Below are positions 14,458 to 18,084 of a DNA stretch of 18,084 nt, in pieces. Numbering within the stretch: position 1 is the first letter of the stretch; every line of letters begins with the position of its first letter. The translations under genes were made by a program, and so were the position numbers. Below the pieces are notes generated by a model that was not told the DNA's origin, searched no databases, and saw only the letters and a program-made list of their open reading frames with translations. The stretch lies in the NCBI GenBank assembly GCA_002431545.1, contig DJFY01000066.1:1-18084 (forward strand), read 5' to 3'. This DNA comes from Cellvibrionales bacterium UBA5860 (GTDB lineage Bacteria; Pseudomonadota; Gammaproteobacteria; Pseudomonadales; Porticoccaceae).

Positions 14458-15699
14458 CTATGGAGGCGTTTGCGGATTGCGCGGCGCCGCCAGCCACAAC
14501 ATAGTCGGTGCAAAAAACGCGAAAGCGGCGGCCACCGCCAGCATGAGGTCGTAAGCGCCGGAAATATCGTAAAGAAAACCACCCAGCCAGGAACCGGTAG
14601 CGCCTCCCATGGCGGCAAACATCGAGAGAATACCGAAAATCGTCGGAAACCGCGGGCCGGCAAACAAATCCCTCGCTGCAGAAGGAATAATAGGCGCATT
14701 GGCGGCGTAGCCAACGCCGATAAGAACGGCAAAGGCGATGGGCATGACCAATCCTGGCACTGTATCGATTAGAGCGAGCGCCAGGACAGACAGTAAAGTA
14801 CACGACACGCCGAGACTGTAGGCGATTTCCCGGCCAATACGATCCGATAAAGCGCCCCAGATAATCTTGCCCGGTATACTCGCGACACCGATGATGCCAA
14901 CGATCATTGAACCCAGCGCCTTGGCCACCCCATGGTCCACCATGAAAGCAAACTGGTGCATGATCAGCAATTGCGACAGCGCGCCTCCCGTGAAAAAAGC
15001 CAACCCGGCACAGCGAAAGCTCCGGGAACGGACTGCCGTGGCGACAGTCCAGCCGCGTTCGATCACCACCTCGAGCTGAGCGTCAGTCGAAACAGCGACA
15101 TCTTCAGGCACGTGCATCTGTGGCGGCAAACGCAGAATAAAATAGGCCGCCGGCCAGATAATGGCAACAACGATCAACCCGAGTGCTACGAACGCATTAC
15201 TCCAGCCATGGGTTTCAATCAGCCAGTTACTTAGCGGCACAACGGCAAAGATGCCGACACCGATCCCTGCAGTGACGATACCCAGAGCGGTACCCACCTT
15301 ACCCGGAAACCAGCGCTCTGCAAGGATAACCGAAGGCACCCAGCCGCATGCGCCAAGCCCAACTGCCGTAACCACGCCAAAGGACAGATATAGCTGCCAC
15401 CACGCAGAAATCTGGGCGCTGAGCAACAACCCCCCCGCCATCACTAACGAGCCCGCCATCATCAACCGGGTGGGTCCAAATCGCTCCACCAGACGACCGG
15501 CCAGAGGTCCAAACAAACCGTGGCAAACGATAAAGACAGACATGGCGCCCGCGGTCACCGAGCGCGACCAGCCGAAATCTTCAATCAGGGCGACAAGAAA
15601 AACCGAGTAGGAATACCAGACGCCATACAACAGGCCAAGCGTAGTAAACAGTGTCGCGATAATGGCACTGCCACCGGGAGCCACGGCTTTTTCGTTCAA
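14458..15699 (-). CDS. MFS transporter, monocarboxylate/oxalate-formate antiporter type
   Basis: A membrane transporter with about 12 hydrophobic segments and the MFS loop motifs GRLVERFGPTRL (loop 2-3) and GALSDRIGRE (loop 8-9). The first helix, ATLFTTLGLLYGVWYSYSVFLVALIEDFGWSRS, is typical of the monocarboxylate porter/RhmT/OxlT group. The reading frame is open to an ATG at 15849, but those extra 50 residues are hydrophilic and lack family resemblance. I choose the TTG at 15699, which has GGAG 7 bases before it and gives 413 residues, the normal size; an ATG at 15759 is the alternative. Its stop lies 59 bases past that of the peroxidase gene, and no clear terminator is visible between these convergent genes. 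It diverges from the lipocalin-like gene, so its substrate may belong to that gene set; this is only context. Confidence 0.87.
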   Translation of the reverse strand: MNEKAVAPGGSAIIATLFTTLGLLYGVWYSYSVFLVALIEDFGWSRSVTAGAMSVFIVCHGLFGPLAGRLVERFGPTRLMMAGSLVMAGGLLLSAQISAWWQLYLSFGVVTAVGLGACGWVPSVILAERWFPGKVGTALGIVTAGIGVGIFAVVPLSNWLIETHGWSNAFVALGLIVVAIIWPAAYFILRLPPQMHVPEDVAVSTDAQLEVVIERGWTVATAVRSRSFRCAGLAFFTGGALSQLLIMHQFAFMVDHGVAKALGSMIVGIIGVASIPGKIIWGALSDRIGREIAYSLGVSCTLLSVLALALIDTVPGLVMPIAFAVLIGVGYAANAPIIPSAARDLFAGPRFPTIFGILSMFAAMGGATGSWLGGFLYDISGAYDLMLAVAAAFAFFAPTMLWLAAPRNPQTPP

Positions 15700-15917
15700 G
15701 GAAAGACTCCGAAAAGACAGAGGGCGATTACTGCAGGCGCGAGCGCCGGGGGCGCGCATAGTATCAGTACATGGACGCCATCCCCTAACATTTATCGCTC
15801 GGAGCTCTGGCTTGTAATCGTTCAGGCCAGACAGTATTGTCAATTCCAACGCTCGTACAAGCTTTTTACCGAAAACAAATCGATAAAACTAACAAATAAG
15901 AAGATACAGGAGCCCCA
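15700..15917. promoter_or_regulatory. Divergent intergenic region between MFS gene and lipocalin-like gene
   Basis: This 218-base gap must hold promoters for both genes. On the plus strand AGGAG (about 15909-15913) is the ribosome binding site for the gene at 15918. The part 15840-15910 is A/T-rich compared with its neighbours. I see no convincing -35/-10 pair and no clear operator palindrome. Confidence 0.4.
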
Positions 15918-16844
15918 ATGATTACCGAACAGGATATGTACTTCCACGCGCCCACATCCGACGATCATTACTGGGCGGAAACCAATTACTTTGGCTTTTA
16001 CGTGCCGGAAGAGCCGCTGCACGTGAACGTCTATGTATTGACCCGGCAGAATGCCGGTGTCGTACTGTCTAGCATCACGGTAACCGACGGCTTTTCTAAC
16101 TCGCCTCACCTGGTGCGCTACTCCAATAATCAGGTGCACCTGCCCTTTCCGAAAAGCAATTTCGACGATTACCAACTTGCCAATGGCCTGGCGATTAAGT
16201 GCACCAAACCGGTCATGGATTACAACATTACTTTCAACGACAACCGGCGGGTTGCCATCGATGTCAAGTACACGGGCTTGATGGCGCCCTACGACATTCA
16301 CGACCCGGACATGGACCCCCTCGCTGCGACCGCCGACGACAATGTCTCAAAAACGGCCTACGCCGGCCACTGGGACCAGAGCGGCCGCGTCACCGGGACG
16401 TTTACCCTGGACGGTAAATCCTATGACATCGACTGCGTATCGAGCATGGATCACAGTTGGGGTGAACGTAAGGAGGACCAGTTCGCCAACTTCTGCTGGC
16501 TCAACGCTAACTTCGACAACGACGTCAGTATCCACTGCATCTGGGCGATCAACCCCGAGGACTTTACCGATTACTGCACTATCGTACATGGCTATGTCCG
16601 CGAGGGAGACCAGGTTTACGGCCTGACAAAAGGCCACGGCAAGCTACGCCGCAACGGCCTGCTACATCAGTTTATGGATCTGGAAGTCGAAGATAAGCGC
16701 GGTACCGTGCACCGGTTCACCGGCAGCGCAATGACCTCAAATCCCTGGCAACCGTGGCCGTTTGTCTACGCTACGCAATCCTTTTTGCGCTGGGACCTCG
16801 GTGGTATCACCGGTTGGGGAGAAGTTCAGGATGTCAGTATGTAA
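15918..16844 (+). CDS. Lipocalin-like (CrtC/AttH-like, DUF7064-type) protein of unknown function
   Basis: A 308-residue protein without signal peptide or membrane segments, rich in beta-strand and aromatic residues. The key motif is SMDHSWGERK (176-185), which recalls the D-H-x-W-G motif of hydroxyneurosporene hydratase/AttH-like lipocalins; the beginning (HAPTSDDHYWAETNYFGFYVPEEPLHVNVYV) also resembles the DUF7064/7065 group. The tail GGITGWGEVQDV is a usual ending, so the gene looks complete. AGGAG lies 5 bases before the ATG. Members I know of lie beside APH-like phosphotransferases, as here, which suggests a shared pathway for a hydrophobic compound such as a terpenoid or steroid; the substrate is not shown by the sequence. 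Domain number is given from memory. Confidence 0.75.
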   Translation: MITEQDMYFHAPTSDDHYWAETNYFGFYVPEEPLHVNVYVLTRQNAGVVLSSITVTDGFSNSPHLVRYSNNQVHLPFPKSNFDDYQLANGLAIKCTKPVMDYNITFNDNRRVAIDVKYTGLMAPYDIHDPDMDPLAATADDNVSKTAYAGHWDQSGRVTGTFTLDGKSYDIDCVSSMDHSWGERKEDQFANFCWLNANFDNDVSIHCIWAINPEDFTDYCTIVHGYVREGDQVYGLTKGHGKLRRNGLLHQFMDLEVEDKRGTVHRFTGSAMTSNPWQPWPFVYATQSFLRWDLGGITGWGEVQDVSM

Positions 16845-16936
16845 GCAGATATACGTTAAGGTGTTCTCCGACAGATGACACCACGAAGTCGCACTCAGGA
16901 TAACCCCCCCGAATCGAGACCGTTTGGATTCTTGCT

Positions 16937-18084
16937 ATGAGCTACACCGATACACTGGCGCAGAGAGCCCAGCCCAGCGAACAATGGATCGCTCTTATAC
17001 GCGAACGTTACCCTGTGGAACGCGCGCTTGACGAGGTGCTGACCGCGAAACTGCGCCAACGCAACAATTGCGAGAACCATTGTACCGACTTCGCACAGTT
17101 GCAGACCCGGCTGAAGGATTACCTCAAATTCGTCACGGACCAGCCGGATGCGCAAATGGCCAACCTCAAACGCCTGACTGGCGGCGCCTCAAAGGAACAA
17201 TTCACCTTTGATCTCACCTGGCGACAACCGGAAGGAGACAGACAAACCCGCAAACTCATACTGCGCATGGACCCGGCAGAATCGATTGTTGAAACCCACC
17301 GGCTACGTGAAGCCCAAGTGCTGCGCGCCATGTGGGGCAAAGTGCCCGTACCCGAAGTGCTCTGGGTCGACCACACGGATCAATATCTCGGACACCCCTT
17401 TCTCATCGCAGCATTTCTAGAGGGTACGGTGCAGCCGGAGGACGGCGGCAAAGTGACGGGCCTCGGCATGTACTTTGAACCGACATTGCGTGAAGCACTA
17501 AAAGATCAGTTTGTGCGACACCTGGCAACGATACACACGACAGACTGGCGCCAGGAGGATTTGTCTGCCTACGATGCTCCGGAGCCGGGCACAACACAAG
17601 CCAACGAATGGTCGCTTGGGCTGTGGGAGCGGATCTGGCAGGAAGACGCCCTGGAGGCGCACCCGGTGATGGAACAGGCAGCGACCTGGCTAAAGGCCAA
17701 CATGCCCGTAGTCGATAATCCCGTGATCGTCCATGGTGACTACCGCAGCGGTAATTTCATGTACACCGACGACCGGAAGATCAATGCCATTCTCGACTGG
17801 GAACTGTGCCACATCGGTGATTTCCACGAAGACCTGGCCTACAACCGCTGCAAGATGCTCGGCACCGCCGATGGCGAAGGCGGCGTTCGATCCAGCGGTC
17901 TGCTCTACTTTGACGAATTCGTCGAAAAATATGAAGCGTACACCGGGTACCGTGTCGATGAAAAATTACTCACCTGGTATGACATCTTTACCCACTACAA
18001 AGTGAGCTCGATATCCTGTACCGGGCTGCGCGTTGCCCAGCAACGCAAGACACACCTCGATACCATGATGAACCTGATCGGCGG
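16937..18084 (+). CDS. APH/ACAD10-type phosphotransferase family protein, 3' end outside window
   Basis: The frame is open from the ATG at 16937 to the window edge (382 codons) without a stop. An in-frame stop at 16901 and no earlier start fix the beginning, though the ribosome binding site is weak. After an N-terminal helical part of about 70 residues comes a kinase-like N-lobe (LKRLTGGASKEQFTFDLTW, then LILRMDP), followed by the catalytic loop HGDYRSGNF (H266-D268-N273) and the metal-binding DWE motif ILDWELCHIGDFHEDLAY (D287-E289). These are the hallmarks of the aminoglycoside phosphotransferase/ACAD10 fold. The sub-family with HGDYRSGN usually acts on hydroxyl-bearing metabolites, not antibiotics. 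It follows the lipocalin-like gene by 92 bases on the same strand, probably in one transcript. Confidence 0.85.
   Translation, partial: MSYTDTLAQRAQPSEQWIALIRERYPVERALDEVLTAKLRQRNNCENHCTDFAQLQTRLKDYLKFVTDQPDAQMANLKRLTGGASKEQFTFDLTWRQPEGDRQTRKLILRMDPAESIVETHRLREAQVLRAMWGKVPVPEVLWVDHTDQYLGHPFLIAAFLEGTVQPEDGGKVTGLGMYFEPTLREALKDQFVRHLATIHTTDWRQEDLSAYDAPEPGTTQANEWSLGLWERIWQEDALEAHPVMEQAATWLKANMPVVDNPVIVHGDYRSGNFMYTDDRKINAILDWELCHIGDFHEDLAYNRCKMLGTADGEGGVRSSGLLYFDEFVEKYEAYTGYRVDEKLLTWYDIFTHYKVSSISCTGLRVAQQRKTHLDTMMNLIG

Noticed and set aside
15700..15849. 50-residue N-terminal extension of the MFS transporter
   Set aside because: The extension is hydrophilic and unlike other transporters, and the TTG at 15699 has a GGAG at the right distance.
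16895..17597. Several reverse-strand open frames opposite the kinase-like gene
   Set aside because: They are shadows of the plus-strand frame, which is open from 16937 to the window end and has clear kinase motifs.
1..18084. CRISPR array, tRNA, rRNA, prophage or toxin-antitoxin locus
   Set aside because: I looked on both strands for regularly spaced repeats, tRNA-like cloverleafs and typical small gene pairs and found none. The single phage-type gene has no phage neighbours.

Overview
The window reads as chromosomal DNA of a gammaproteobacterium, probably marine and close to the Cellvibrionales/Pseudomonas side of the class. This is inferred from the protein types, moderately high GC and dense gene packing; no rRNA or other decisive marker is present. 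Both ends cut through genes: the start holds the last part of selO and the end runs off inside a kinase-like gene.

Positions 1-4196 hold housekeeping or metabolic genes: selO (3' part), metY (O-acetylhomoserine sulfhydrylase), a reverse-strand SDR39U1/YfcH-type epimerase and ppk2 (polyphosphate kinase 2). Two hairpins look like terminators, one between metY and the epimerase and one after ppk2.

Positions 4249-13051 are the heart of the window: a tightly packed ten-gene operon on the plus strand in which almost every gene overlaps the next. The order is rudS (TudS/DUF523-DUF1722 tRNA 4-thiouridine desulfidase), a MerR-family regulator of the LitR/CarH type, phrB photolyase, a SnoaL/NTF2-like protein, an SDR dehydrogenase, an FAD amine-oxidase-like protein, a DUF1365 protein, a cyclopropane-synthase-like methyltransferase, a DUF2878 membrane protein and an exported chalcone-isomerase-like protein. 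Upstream of rudS lie two matched pairs of TRTACA/TGTAYA half-sites that look like the operator of the MerR protein. The operon reads as a light/UV/singlet-oxygen protection programme: repair DNA, remove the UVA-absorbing base from tRNA, and rebuild membrane acyl chains. The regulator has lost the cobalamin ligand of CarH, so the light signal, if there is one, must come from something else.

Positions 13057-13350 are a 294-bp MITE-like element with perfect 14-bp inverted ends. It sits between the operon and a small gene of a family I associate with phages (HCDKH motif, function unknown) and ends 5 bases before that gene's ATG. An exported Cys-type glutathione peroxidase follows.

Positions 14458-18084 hold a reverse-strand MFS transporter of monocarboxylate type and, divergent from it, a two-gene set: a lipocalin-like (CrtC/AttH-like) protein and a phosphotransferase of the APH/ACAD10 kind, which is cut by the window end. 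Their substrate cannot be told from the sequence.
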